Shown: positions 1 through 7,778 of the stretch, piece after piece | How the letters are laid out: each line of letters begins with the position of its first letter | Position numbering within the stretch: the first letter of the stretch is position 1 | NCBI GenBank assembly: GCA_018883285.1 | Contig: VEQJ01000017.1 | Coordinates: 1-11,293 of the forward strand | DNA from: Alphaproteobacteria bacterium | Lineage (GTDB): Bacteria; Pseudomonadota; Alphaproteobacteria; CAISOG01 | Direction: 5' to 3' | Length of the DNA: 11,293 bases | The notes under the pieces: model-generated | Database searches by the model: none | The model's input: the letters and a program-made list of their open reading frames with translations, nothing else | Told to the model about the DNA's origin: nothing | Program-made: the position numbers and the translations under genes

Positions 1-2
1 CT

Positions 3-35
3 TCGTCGGCAGCGTCAGATGTGGATAAGAGGCAG
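3..35 (+). other. Residual Nextera (Tn5 transposase) sequencing adapter
   Basis: Bases 3-16 read TCGTCGGCAGCGTC, identical to the synthetic 5' part of the Nextera Read 1 adapter. Bases 17-35 read AGATGTGGATAAGAGGCAG, which is the 19-bp Tn5 mosaic end with two substitutions (T to G at 24, A to G at 32). Thirty-one of 33 bases therefore match a known library oligonucleotide in the right order. This is not genomic sequence. Native DNA probably begins at about position 36, and the left edge of the window is a contig end. Confidence 0.95.
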
Positions 36-36
36 G

Positions 37-1026
37 GTATGGCTGGATGCGAACGAAAGCCCGTGGCCGCCCTATGGCGATTTTGCCGCCAGTTGTCACA
101 GCAATCGCTATCCCGACCCGCAGCCGCAGGCGTTGCGCGACCAGCTGGCCAAGCTGTATGGGGTTGGGGCAGATCAAATACTAATGACCAGGGGGAGTGA
201 GGAGATTCCCGACCTGCTAATCCGCAGCTTTTGCCAATCGGGGCAGGATGGGGTGGTGCTGTGCCCGCCCACCTTTGCGATTTACCAGATTCACGCCGCC
301 ATCAACGCCTCCCCCGTGCGGATGGTGCGGCTGCGCCCCGATCATGGCTATGATTTGGATGTTGATGCGATTTTGGCGGGGTGGCAGGCGCATGAAAAAC
401 TGCTGATTATCCCCAACCCCAACGCGCCGATGGGGCATCTGATGGACGATGGCCAGCTGACCAGACTGCTGGATGGCCTTAGCCAGCGGGCGATGGTGGT
501 GATTGATGAGGCCTATCAGGAGTTTACGGGTCAACCCAGTTGGGCGGCGCGTCTGGCCGACTATCCCAATCTGATGGTGATGCGCACCCTGTCAAAATCC
601 TATGGGCTGGCGGGGGCGCGGTTGGGGGCGTTAATCGCCGATAGCCGCCTGATTGCTAAGCTGGCCGGCGTATTGCCCGCCTATCCGCTGTCGGCGCCGA
701 CGATTGCGGTGGCGTTGGAGGCCTTGTCGCCCGCGGGTTTAGAGCTGGCGCAGCAGCGGCGGGCGGTGTTGGTGGAACAGCGGCAACGGCTGGCGGCAGC
801 CCTGGCGCAGGATCCCGCCGTGCTGACGGTATTTCCCAGCTGTGGCAACTTCCTGCTGCTGCACACCACCGACGCGGCGGCCTTTATGGCGCGCTGCCAA
901 GGCGGCGGGGTTATTGCCCGCAACCGCAGTGCCGATCTGCCCAACGCGGTGCGGGTAACGGTGGGATCGCCTGAGGAAAACGACCGTTTGCTGCAGGCAC
1001 TTGCCAAAACCGCCAACAGTTTTTAG
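37..1026 (+). CDS. hisC: Histidinol-phosphate aminotransferase, 5'-truncated
   Basis: PLP-dependent fold-type I aminotransferase that converts imidazole-acetol phosphate plus glutamate to histidinol phosphate in cytoplasmic histidine synthesis. The first native codons give VWLDANESPWPP, the N-terminal signature that HisC proteins carry about 30 residues into the chain, so the true start and first helix are missing. The only upstream ATG in frame (19-21) lies inside adapter sequence and is false. Numbered from that ATG, Asp163 and Tyr166 in the VIDEAY motif would contact the cofactor, and Lys193 in TLSKSYGLAGARLG would form the PLP aldimine. The PLP-binding turn reads NPNAPMG where NPNNPTG is the common form. 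The C-terminus is complete with a TAG stop. Related aminotransferases such as CobD share the fold, but the motifs favour HisC. No other his gene is in the window, and hppA follows after 54 bases. Confidence 0.88.
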   Translation, partial: VWLDANESPWPPYGDFAASCHSNRYPDPQPQALRDQLAKLYGVGADQILMTRGSEEIPDLLIRSFCQSGQDGVVLCPPTFAIYQIHAAINASPVRMVRLRPDHGYDLDVDAILAGWQAHEKLLIIPNPNAPMGHLMDDGQLTRLLDGLSQRAMVVIDEAYQEFTGQPSWAARLADYPNLMVMRTLSKSYGLAGARLGALIADSRLIAKLAGVLPAYPLSAPTIAVALEALSPAGLELAQQRRAVLVEQRQRLAAALAQDPAVLTVFPSCGNFLLLHTTDAAAFMARCQGGGVIARNRSADLPNAVRVTVGSPEENDRLLQALAKTANSF

Positions 1027-1065
1027 ACTGCCCCATTCTTTACCCCCTTCCCCCTACCTTTTCAC

Positions 1066-1070
1066 GAGGA
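1066..1070 (+). promoter_or_regulatory. Ribosome binding site of hppA
   Basis: GAGGA lies 10 bases before the ATG at 1081 and supports that start over the in-frame ATG at 1090, which would be 19 bases away. The rest of the 54-base gap after hisC is pyrimidine-rich, and I see no convincing -35/-10 pair in it. Confidence 0.6.
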
Positions 1071-1080
1071 ATAAATCATC

Positions 1081-3207
1081 ATGAGTATCATGACGGATGT
1101 TAACCAATTAAGCCTGCTGCTGATTTTTGGCAGCTGCGCCCTGGCACTGCTGTACGCCGTTTTAACCGCCCGTTCGGTGCTGGCCTCATCGCCAGGCAAC
1201 AGCGCGATGCAGGAAATTGCCGCCGCGATTCAGGAGGGGGCCTCGGCCTATCTGAATCGTCAATACCGCACCATCGGCATTGTGGGTGTGGTGGTTGGCG
1301 CCATCATCTACGGCTTGCTGGGAATCTATCCGACGGTTGGTTACGTGCTGGGCGCGGTGTTATCGGGTCTGGCGGGCTATATCGGGATGAATGTGTCGGT
1401 GCGTGCCAATGTGCGCACGGCGGAGGCATCCCGCCATGGGTTGGGTGCAGGGCTTAGCATCGCCTTTCGCGCGGGTGCGATTACCGGCATGCTGGTGGTG
1501 GCCTTTTCGCTGTTGGCGGTAGCCGCCTACTACCTGTATCTGCATGGGTTGCAGGGGGCGGGGACGATTGATTCACGCAAACTGGCCGAATCGCTGATTG
1601 GCCTAAGCTTTGGGGCATCGTTGATTTCCATCTTCGCCCGTTTGGGTGGCGGTATCTTTACCAAGGGCGCCGATGTTGGTGGTGATATGGTTGGTAAGAT
1701 TGAGCTGAACATCCCTGAGGATGATGCGCGCAACCCCGCGGCGATTGCCGACAGCGTTGGTGACAATGTTGGGGACTGTGCGGGGATGGCGGCCGACCTG
1801 TTTGAAACCAATGCGGTAACAATTGTGGCGGCCATGTTGTTGGCGGGGATTGCCTTTGCTGGTAACGCCCTGTTGCTGCACAAAATGATGCTGTTGCCGT
1901 TGGCGATTACCGCCATCTGCCTGATTGCCTCACTCATCGGTACCTTTTTTGTCCGCCTGGATGGCAGCAAGAAAATCATGCGCGCCCTGTATAAGGGGTT
2001 GGCGGTTACGGGCATTTTGTCCGCGGTGGGAATCTATGTGGTTCTGGAAAAGCTGTTTGGGGCGGGTGCATCCTTTGATATTGGTGGCCGCCTGGTAACG
2101 CTGGCGCACCTATACCAATGTTCATTGGTTGGCTTGGTGGTAACGGGGATGTTGGTTTGGGTAACCGAATACTACACCTCAACCGCGTTTCGCCCTGTTC
2201 ACACCATTGCCCAGGCCAGCGCCACAGGTCACGGCACCAACGTGATTCAGGGTTTGGCCGTGTCGATGGAGGCAACCGCCATGCCCGTGCTGATTATCAG
2301 CCTAGCCATTCTGGTGTCCTTTTTGAACGCTGGTATGTTTGGGATTGCGATTGCGGCGGTGACCATGTTGGCCTTGTCGGGCATGATTGTTGCCCTGGAT
2401 GCCTATGGCCCCGTCACCGATAACGCTGGTGGTATTGCCGAGATGTCGGGTCTGCCCAGTGAGGTGCGTGAGGTTACCGATGCCCTGGATGCGGTTGGTA
2501 ACACCACCAAGGCCGTGACTAAGGGTTATGCCATCGGTTCCGCCGGTCTGGCTGCGTTGGTGCTGTTTGTCGCCTATACCGAGGATTTGCGGCACTACTT
2601 CCCCAACCTGGATGTTACCTTTGCCCTGCAAAACCCCTATGTGGTAATCGGCCTGTTCCTGGGCGGTATGTTGCCCTATCTGTTCGGCGGCATGGCGATG
2701 ACCGCGGTCGGGCGGGCAGGTTCCGTCATCGTGTTGGAGGTGCGTCGCCAGTTTCAGGAGATTCCTGGCATTATGGAGCGTAAGGCAAAACCAAACTATG
2801 CCCGTGCGGTCGATATTTTGACCAAAACGGCTATTAAAGAGATGGTTGCCCCCTCCCTGCTGCCTGTGCTGTCACCCATCCTGGTGTACATCATCATCAA
2901 CCAAATTGGCGGCCAAACCGCGGCATTGACCACGGTTGGGGCGATGCTGATGGGCACGATCGTGACGGGTCTGTTCGTGGCGATTTCGATGACCGCCGGT
3001 GGTGGTGCCTGGGACAATGCCAAAAAGTACATTGAAGAAGGTCATCATGGCGGCAAGGGTTCAGATGCCCATAAAGCGGCCGTAACCGGTGATACGGTGG
3101 GTGACCCCTATAAGGACACCGCGGGGCCAGCAATTAACCCGATGATTAAGATCATCAATGTGGTGGCATTGCTGCTGTTGGCGGCATTGGCTGGCCTGGC
3201 TGGCTAA
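1081..3207 (+). CDS. hppA: Membrane-bound proton-translocating pyrophosphatase
   Basis: Hydrolyses pyrophosphate at the cytoplasmic face and pumps H+ across the inner membrane, recovering energy from biosynthetic PPi. The 708-residue length and many hydrophobic segments fit the roughly 16-helix M-PPase family. Substrate and Mg-binding loops are present: [11 protein letters not shown] at residues 196-206, then [10 protein letters not shown] and [25 protein letters not shown] sequence just after, and [19 protein letters not shown] near the C-terminus. The loop [10 protein letters not shown] at residues 473-482 has Lys477 and Thr480. In this family Lys/Thr at these two places marks K+-independent H+ pumps, while Ala/Gly marks K+-dependent ones. 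Two small departures from the usual consensus are Gly201 (commonly Ala in DVGAD) and Ser in ADSVGD (commonly Asn). It sits alone, followed by a strong terminator. Confidence 0.97.
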   Translation: MSIMTDVNQLSLLLIFGSCALALLYAVLTARSVLASSPGNSAMQEIAAAIQEGASAYLNRQYRTIGIVGVVVGAIIYGLLGIYPTVGYVLGAVLSGLAGYIGMNVSVRANVRTAEASRHGLGAGLSIAFRAGAITGMLVVAFSLLAVAAYYLYLHGLQGAGTIDSRKLAESLIGLSFGASLISIFARLGGGIFTKGADVGGDMVGKIELNIPEDDARNPAAIADSVGDNVGDCAGMAADLFETNAVTIVAAMLLAGIAFAGNALLLHKMMLLPLAITAICLIASLIGTFFVRLDGSKKIMRALYKGLAVTGILSAVGIYVVLEKLFGAGASFDIGGRLVTLAHLYQCSLVGLVVTGMLVWVTEYYTSTAFRPVHTIAQASATGHGTNVIQGLAVSMEATAMPVLIISLAILVSFLNAGMFGIAIAAVTMLALSGMIVALDAYGPVTDNAGGIAEMSGLPSEVREVTDALDAVGNTTKAVTKGYAIGSAGLAALVLFVAYTEDLRHYFPNLDVTFALQNPYVVIGLFLGGMLPYLFGGMAMTAVGRAGSVIVLEVRRQFQEIPGIMERKAKPNYARAVDILTKTAIKEMVAPSLLPVLSPILVYIIINQIGGQTAALTTVGAMLMGTIVTGLFVAISMTAGGGAWDNAKKYIEEGHHGGKGSDAHKAAVTGDTVGDPYKDTAGPAINPMIKIINVVALLLLAALAGLAG

Positions 3208-3257
3208 ACAAACTTGGCCTGGGGCAAGCTATCTTGACCAGTGCTAACGACCAAAAT

Positions 3258-3301
3258 AAAGGGGCTAAGGGTGATGGATTTTCCCTTAGCCCCTTTTCTT
3301 T
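3258..3301 (+). terminator. Rho-independent terminator after hppA, probably bidirectional
   Basis: AAAGGGGCTAAGGG (3258-3271) pairs perfectly over 14 bp with CCCTTAGCCCCTTT (3283-3296), with an 11-base loop and a T-rich tail TTTTCTTTT to about 3302. Read on the minus strand the same stem is followed by TTTATTTT, so it can also stop transcripts of the converging glycosyltransferase gene, whose stop codon is 45 bases away. Confidence 0.9.
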
Positions 3302-3340
3302 TATGCAGCTGCCATTTGGTTGGCAGTCGGTTTGGCCACC

Positions 3341-4516
3341 TTAGCGATTGATAGGGCGCGCGGATGCAGGAACCAGCTGCTGAAACAGCTTTTGCAGAAT
3401 AGGCAACGCATGCCGCTGGTGATGATCAGCCTGAACTTTGGCAATAGAAGCTTTGGAGAATTGTTGGCGCAAGGTTGGATTTTCAATCAATCGGCTGATG
3501 CCCTCCGCCATCGCCCATGGATTATTATCTTTGACAATCAGCCCCGTTTGATTGGGGGCAATCAATTCCTGATTAAAACGCGACTTACCAGTGACCGTCG
3601 GCAATCCCGCCGCCAAAGCCTCAAGCAGCGCGTAATTCTGACCAGGGTTAAGGGCTGGCCAAACGAAAACATCGGCTGCACCAAAAAAACCATGATGGAC
3701 GGCATCAGCACTAACATTATAGCTAAACACTGTTTGGGCGGGCAGCCCTGCAAAAGCCTCACGCACCAGATCCAATTTTGACCCACTGCCCAGAACCATC
3801 AATTGCCAGGGCGGATCCTTTACCATGGTCAGGCTTTCGGCCAACAGCCTAAAGCTATCCATAACCAAGCCAGCCTGAAAGGGGGCAACCGCCAGCAGCC
3901 AAATTTTGTTGGGATCCATCCGAAATTTTTGCGCCACATCCTGACGGCTGGCGTAATGATCCTTACGCGCGGCCAAATAATCCTCAGGATTGATAAACGG
4001 TTTTAACGGCTGCAATTTCTGGTCATGATCGGTGGCAGCAATCAGCATTTTTAAAGTTGCTTGATTATCCAGGCTTTGAACAATCACTTTGCTGGCTCTT
4101 TGGACACCCTCCACCGTTTGCTGATATCCATCACGCCAAAATCCCGCAACCTCTTCGGGGATAATGGTGGGATTAACCACTAGATAGGGAATCTGCAATT
4201 CTTGACAGACATGCATGCCGACCCAATCGGGTGCCTGATGATAGGGCTGAAGGGTTATCCATAATTTTGGACGTTTGTGTCGTAAACGAGCCATCCATCT
4301 ATTGGCTAAGCGATCGGCATGATTAAAAGCTAAGCTGCGAATACGATCCTGCTGATACTTATGGGATCCAGAATACAGGGTAGGAAAATCGCTGCCATCC
4401 TCAATGGTGCAATTCAGGGCGGTCAACGCGTCACGCCATGCCAAGTACCAGCGCCAATCCAGCATGGATTCTTGATCAGAGCTTGCGCTAAGCGGTGTAT
4501 AAAGGGCAACAAGCAT
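3341..4516 (-). CDS. GT4-type glycosyltransferase, atypical donor site
   Basis: A GT-B fold protein of 391 residues (393 if begun at the GTG at 4522). I chose the ATG at 4516; neither start has a clear Shine-Dalgarno. Numbered from the GTG, the C-terminal domain has ADVFVWPALNPGQNYALLEALAAGLPTV at about 283-310, the hallmark GT4 EAxAxGxP segment with Glu301. As I recall the closest alphaproteobacterial relatives, they read MMRxGDKxxSYRxLA followed by WPAxNEAYGMALLEA. Here the matching stretches are PFQAGLVMDSFRLLA (224-238) and WPALNPGQNYALLEA, so the basic Arg and Lys and the first Glu of EX7E are replaced by Gln225, Val229 and Pro293. It may be a pseudoenzyme or have shifted donor use; the acceptor is unknown. 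No signal peptide or membrane helix is seen, and it is divergent from the VirJ-like gene. Confidence 0.8.
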   Translation of the reverse strand: MLVALYTPLSASSDQESMLDWRWYLAWRDALTALNCTIEDGSDFPTLYSGSHKYQQDRIRSLAFNHADRLANRWMARLRHKRPKLWITLQPYHQAPDWVGMHVCQELQIPYLVVNPTIIPEEVAGFWRDGYQQTVEGVQRASKVIVQSLDNQATLKMLIAATDHDQKLQPLKPFINPEDYLAARKDHYASRQDVAQKFRMDPNKIWLLAVAPFQAGLVMDSFRLLAESLTMVKDPPWQLMVLGSGSKLDLVREAFAGLPAQTVFSYNVSADAVHHGFFGAADVFVWPALNPGQNYALLEALAAGLPTVTGKSRFNQELIAPNQTGLIVKDNNPWAMAEGISRLIENPTLRQQFSKASIAKVQADHHQRHALPILQKLFQQLVPASARPINR

Positions 4517-4611
4517 GGGCACAGGCTAACAGTAGGAAATTGCCGAACAAGCAATCAATCTTTGGTACCAGCCAGTCGTTTTTTAACCCAAGGCTTGGCA
4601 TGGATTAGCAA

Positions 4612-4640
4612 TTGCGACTGACCGCTTCCACGATTATGAT
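4612..4640 (+). promoter_or_regulatory. Sigma70-like promoter for the VirJ-like/ccm transcript
   Basis: TTGCGA at 4612-4617 (4 of 6 to consensus) and TATGAT at 4635-4640 (5 of 6) are separated by exactly 17 bases. Transcription would start near 4647, which argues against the in-frame TTG at 4647 as a translation start. I found no equally good promoter on the minus strand for the divergent glycosyltransferase. Confidence 0.55.
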
Positions 4641-4706
4641 CGCACTTTGGTTAAGAGTTGGTTAGAAGTGCATACAGAACCAATCTACAGGAGCATGGCG
4701 CGACAC

Positions 4707-6263
4707 ATGAATAAGATGGCAAATAAATTTTCTACATTCGGGTTGATAGCAATGGGTAAGCGTGGCCTGATTATGGCCATTTTTACATTCCTTCTATTGG
4801 CGGGCGGTATTACGCAAGGCTGGGCAGCGACCGAGGTGGGATCAAACCTGAAACTGTACAAACCAAGCAAGGTCAACAACCAACCCGTGGTGCTACTATT
4901 CTCACCCAAAAGTGGCTGGTCACAGGAAACCGAAACCGTCGCGCGGCAGTTTAATCAGCTGGGCTATGGCGTGGTGGGAGTGAACAGCCGCAGCTTTATG
5001 GCGGGTGGCGATGGCCTGAACAAAGCCAATCCAGCCCCCAGCTGCAGCGGGTTACGCGATCAGGCGACGGCGGTGGCGCAGCAATTTGGTCAGCGCTGGC
5101 AGCAGTCAACCGCCCAACCCCCCATCCTGGCGGGTCTGGGTGAGGGTTCCAATCTGGCGCATCAGCTGTTACGCACCGCGCCCGCCGGCCAGTTTGCGGG
5201 GGGCGTTGGTATGAACTATTGCCCCAATTTGCGCCTAAGCCGCAGCCCTTGTGAGGGGGCGGAGCCTAGCCCACTGGCAGTCAGCAATTCATGGCTGGTG
5301 ATTAATGCGCCGCGCCCCTATGACTGCCAGGTCATCAACTATGAAAAAAGCGCGTTGCGGCCATTCAAAAAAGCGCGTCTGTTGGAATTGGACAGCGTCA
5401 GTGATGATTGGCAGCCGTTGTCCAGCTGGCGCACCCCTCTGAAAACCAATTTGCAGTGGTTGTTGTCGCAAACCACCAAGCCCAGCTATGCCCAAGTGCA
5501 AGAGTTGGATGGCCTATCGCTGGTGGAAATTCCTGCATCATCGGTGGGGAACAGCGCCGCCGCCCCCAATCCTGGCGCAACAACCAACAACGCCGCCGCC
5601 CCCACAACGCCCGCCAACAGTCCGCAGGCCAACAACGGCGCGCTGGTGCTGATCGTCAGCGATATCAGCGGTTGGACAGCGCGGGAGCAAGCCTTGGCCG
5701 AAGCCCTAACCCAACAGGGTGCCAGCGTGATTGGCTTTGATTGGTTGCGGTACTTGTGGGCTGGCCGCACCGCTGAGCAGGGGCAGATTTATCTGGAGCG
5801 CACCATTCGCCATTACCTGGGTGTGCGGCAACGGGATCGCATCCGCCTGATTGGGATTGGGGCGGGGGGTGGCGCCCTGCCCGTGCTGGTTAACCGCCTG
5901 GCGGAGGATGTCAAGCCGCGCATTCAATCGGTGGCGCTGTTGTATCCCGCCACCGATGCCTATATCGCCACGCCATTGCCCGGGTGGAGCAATCAACCGC
6001 TAAGCCATGTGGTGGTGCGGCCAGAATTGGAAAAATTGCCCGCTAGCTTGCGCTGTTTTTCCAACAGCAGTTCGGACAAAACCTCCGCCGCCGATGCCTG
6101 TCAAGGTTTGAACAGCCCAACCCGTCAGTCTCTACCGCTGCCGATGGTGGCCACCCCACCCGCCAGCACAAAAAAATCAGGCAAAACGGGCAAGCCAGCC
6201 AGCAGCGGCGGGGAACCCACCGTCGATTGGGCGGCATTGGCCAGTCAAATTCTGGCGCCTTAG
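4707..6263 (+). CDS. Secreted VirJ/AcvB-family protein with two hydrolase-like domains, nucleophile Ser absent
   Basis: A periplasmic protein related to VirJ and AcvB; Agrobacterium AcvB hydrolyses lysyl-phosphatidylglycerol. I start at the ATG at 4707, 13 bases after AGGAG (4689-4693). ATG 4695 is only 1 base from it, and ATG 4752 also gives a good signal peptide. Numbering here is from the in-frame TTG at 4647. MGKRG plus a hydrophobic run ends at GWA|AT near residue 60. Two copies of an alpha/beta-hydrolase-like unit follow: SPKSGWSQETETVARQF (86-102) and SDISGWTAREQALAEAL (338-354), split by an Ala/Pro/Asn linker at about 303-331. LRYLWAGRTAEQ (377-388) is the VirJ signature. The nucleophile elbows read GLGEG (163-167) and GIGAG (403-407), with Gly at the serine position, and no His occurs after 454. 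Six cysteines could form disulfides. The tail is Lys/Ser/Pro-rich. It ends 4 bases before ccmA. Confidence 0.78.
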   Translation: MNKMANKFSTFGLIAMGKRGLIMAIFTFLLLAGGITQGWAATEVGSNLKLYKPSKVNNQPVVLLFSPKSGWSQETETVARQFNQLGYGVVGVNSRSFMAGGDGLNKANPAPSCSGLRDQATAVAQQFGQRWQQSTAQPPILAGLGEGSNLAHQLLRTAPAGQFAGGVGMNYCPNLRLSRSPCEGAEPSPLAVSNSWLVINAPRPYDCQVINYEKSALRPFKKARLLELDSVSDDWQPLSSWRTPLKTNLQWLLSQTTKPSYAQVQELDGLSLVEIPASSVGNSAAAPNPGATTNNAAAPTTPANSPQANNGALVLIVSDISGWTAREQALAEALTQQGASVIGFDWLRYLWAGRTAEQGQIYLERTIRHYLGVRQRDRIRLIGIGAGGGALPVLVNRLAEDVKPRIQSVALLYPATDAYIATPLPGWSNQPLSHVVVRPELEKLPASLRCFSNSSSDKTSAADACQGLNSPTRQSLPLPMVATPPASTKKSGKTGKPASSGGEPTVDWAALASQILAP

Positions 6264-6267
6264 GCCA

Positions 6268-6954
6268 TTGGCAATCGTGCCACCGCAATCACCTCCATGC
6301 GAAAACCATCCAGCGCTAATCATCACAGGGCTGGCCGCACAACGCGGGCAGCGGCTGTTGTGGCAGGGGGTTGAGGCGCATTGGCAAGCGGGGCAGGCCG
6401 TCTGGCTGCGCGGCGCCAACGGGGTCGGCAAAACCACGATGCTAGAGATTCTGGCGGGCTTGCGGCAACCGTTGGCGGGCACTGTTGCCTGGTCAACTGG
6501 CCAGGGCGGCTTTGCGGATAATGCGGCGGTTAACCCCACCACCCTGCTGCTGGGGCATCGTTACCCCCTGCACCCCCATTTGACGGTGGTGGAAAATTTG
6601 CGCTATTGGCAACGGCTGTGGCATTTGCCAAGCAAGCCATCCGAGCAACAACAGCCATCACCGCCCCCGCCTAATCTGGATGCGCTGTTGGCCAGCTGGC
6701 AGTTGCAGGCGGCGGCGACGCAATTGGTTGGCACCCTATCGGCGGGGCAACGGCAACGGGTTGGGCTGTGCCTGCTATCCGTACTGCCTTGGCGCCCCGT
6801 GTGGCTGCTGGATGAGCCCGCCACCGCGCTGGATCAAACGGGGGTTGGCCGATTGGTGCAATGCCTGCAGGATCATGTGGCGGCGGGCGGGCTGTGCCTG
6901 TTTACCAGCCATCAACCGCTACCGCTTGCGGCTACGATTTGGGAACTGTCATGA
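6268..6954 (+). CDS. ccmA: Heme exporter ATP-binding subunit CcmA
   Basis: ATPase of the CcmABCD complex; ATP hydrolysis releases holo-CcmE from CcmC for periplasmic cytochrome c maturation. The 228 residues hold Walker A GANGVGKT (49-56), the ABC signature LSAGQ (147-151), Walker B VWLLDE (168-173) and the switch His205 in FTSH. The order and the short length fit CcmA, and the next gene is ccmB. A Pro/Gln-rich insert, SKPSEQQQPSPPPPN (about 122-136), lies before the signature helix. The start is uncertain: TTG 6268, 4 bases after the upstream stop, or GTG 6277; no ATG is available before the conserved core and no strong Shine-Dalgarno is visible. The stop overlaps the ccmB start as ATGA. The tight join to the VirJ-like gene suggests co-transcription from the promoter near 4612. 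Confidence 0.93.
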   Translation: MAIVPPQSPPCENHPALIITGLAAQRGQRLLWQGVEAHWQAGQAVWLRGANGVGKTTMLEILAGLRQPLAGTVAWSTGQGGFADNAAVNPTTLLLGHRYPLHPHLTVVENLRYWQRLWHLPSKPSEQQQPSPPPPNLDALLASWQLQAAATQLVGTLSAGQRQRVGLCLLSVLPWRPVWLLDEPATALDQTGVGRLVQCLQDHVAAGGLCLFTSHQPLPLAATIWELS

Positions 6955-7706
6955 TGGCGCATTTTGGCCAGCAATTGTGGATGCATTTGGGGCGTGAGGG
7001 GCGATTGATGCAACGGCGGCTGGCCGACAGCCTGCTGCCCACCGCATTTTGGTGGTTGTTGTTGGGGTTGCAGGCGTTTTTGCTAAGCGGGTGGGACCTA
7101 CCGTCCAGCATTGCTGGCCTGCTGCCTGGATTGCTGCTGTGGGGCAACCTGCTGCTGACCACGTTGTTGGCGGGCGATCGGTTGTGGCGGGTGGACAGCG
7201 CCAACGACAGCCTGAATTTCTGGCGCCAGAGCGGGTGCCGCCTGAGCCTTTTGTTGCTGGCTAAGCTGTTGGCGTTATGGGGATTGCTGCTGATCAACCT
7301 GTTGCTGCTAAGCCCGCTGCTGCTGCTGGCCTTTCCGATTGGTCATCAACCGCTGGGGCTGATGGCAGTGATGGGGTTGGCCGCCTCCCTGATAATCGGC
7401 AGTCTGGGGCTGGCGGCGCTATGCAGCATGGTCAGCGCGCTGCTGTTAGGGTTAGAGCAGGATGGCGCGGGGGCGGCCGAGGGCGGTGGCGGTGGTACGG
7501 GGCTGCTAGGCCTGCTGGTGCTGCTGCCGCTGGCGGTACCCCTGCTGGTTGGCGGGATGGCGGTGTGGGCAACCCTAATCGACACCAGCAACAGCCCCGC
7601 CGCCATGCTGCAATCGTTGGCTTGGCAGTTGGCGTTAAGCGTCCTATACCTGGTGGTTGTACCCCTGGTTGGGGGGCAATGGCTGACGCTGAGTGATGAC
7701 GGCTAG
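6951..7706 (+). CDS. ccmB: Heme exporter membrane subunit CcmB
   Basis: Integral membrane partner of CcmA in the CcmABCD complex that frees heme-loaded CcmE. The start ATG at 6951 overlaps the ccmA stop (ATGA), indicating translational coupling; a second ATG follows at 6954, and longer readings of the frame only run back through ccmA. The 251 residues contain about six hydrophobic segments and the family-typical stretch LLGLLVLLPLAVPLLVGG near 183-200. RLWRVDSANDSLNFW matches the cytoplasmic loop of CcmB that follows the second helix. An unusually glycine-rich loop, EQDGAGAAEGGGGGTG, comes just before the LPLAVP helix. At 251 residues it is somewhat longer than E. coli CcmB (220). Confidence 0.9.
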   Translation: MMAHFGQQLWMHLGREGRLMQRRLADSLLPTAFWWLLLGLQAFLLSGWDLPSSIAGLLPGLLLWGNLLLTTLLAGDRLWRVDSANDSLNFWRQSGCRLSLLLLAKLLALWGLLLINLLLLSPLLLLAFPIGHQPLGLMAVMGLAASLIIGSLGLAALCSMVSALLLGLEQDGAGAAEGGGGGTGLLGLLVLLPLAVPLLVGGMAVWATLIDTSNSPAAMLQSLAWQLALSVLYLVVVPLVGGQWLTLSDDG

Positions 7707-7778
7707 CCGATCCCTCCCCCATCCACCCTTACCCATATCACCCCAACCCAAGTCCTTTGTTCAGAGCCGCCGCCCTTG

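Noticed and set aside
17..35. A natural Tn5/IS50 mosaic end
   Set aside because: The adjoining bases 3-16 equal the synthetic part of the Nextera adapter and no transposon sequence follows, so library adapter is far more likely.
1530..2015. Minus-strand open frame of 161 codons inside hppA
   Set aside because: It is antisense to the conserved pyrophosphatase core; its length follows from GC-rich codon structure rather than coding potential.
3320..3781. Plus-strand open frame of 153 codons opposite the glycosyltransferase
   Set aside because: It overlaps the recognisable GT4 C-terminal domain on the other strand and starts just after a terminator, with no promoter seen.
4523..4690. Minus-strand promoter for the glycosyltransferase
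   Set aside because: CATAAT is present on the minus strand at 4638-4633, but no acceptable -35 box lies 16-18 bases upstream.
6861..6950. Longer N-terminus for CcmB
   Set aside because: These codons lie inside ccmA in another frame; the ATGA overlap at 6951 is the natural start.
7707..7778. Possible regulatory element between ccmB and ccmC
   Set aside because: The 72 bases are C- and T-rich, with no hairpin, promoter pair or ribosome binding site I could support.
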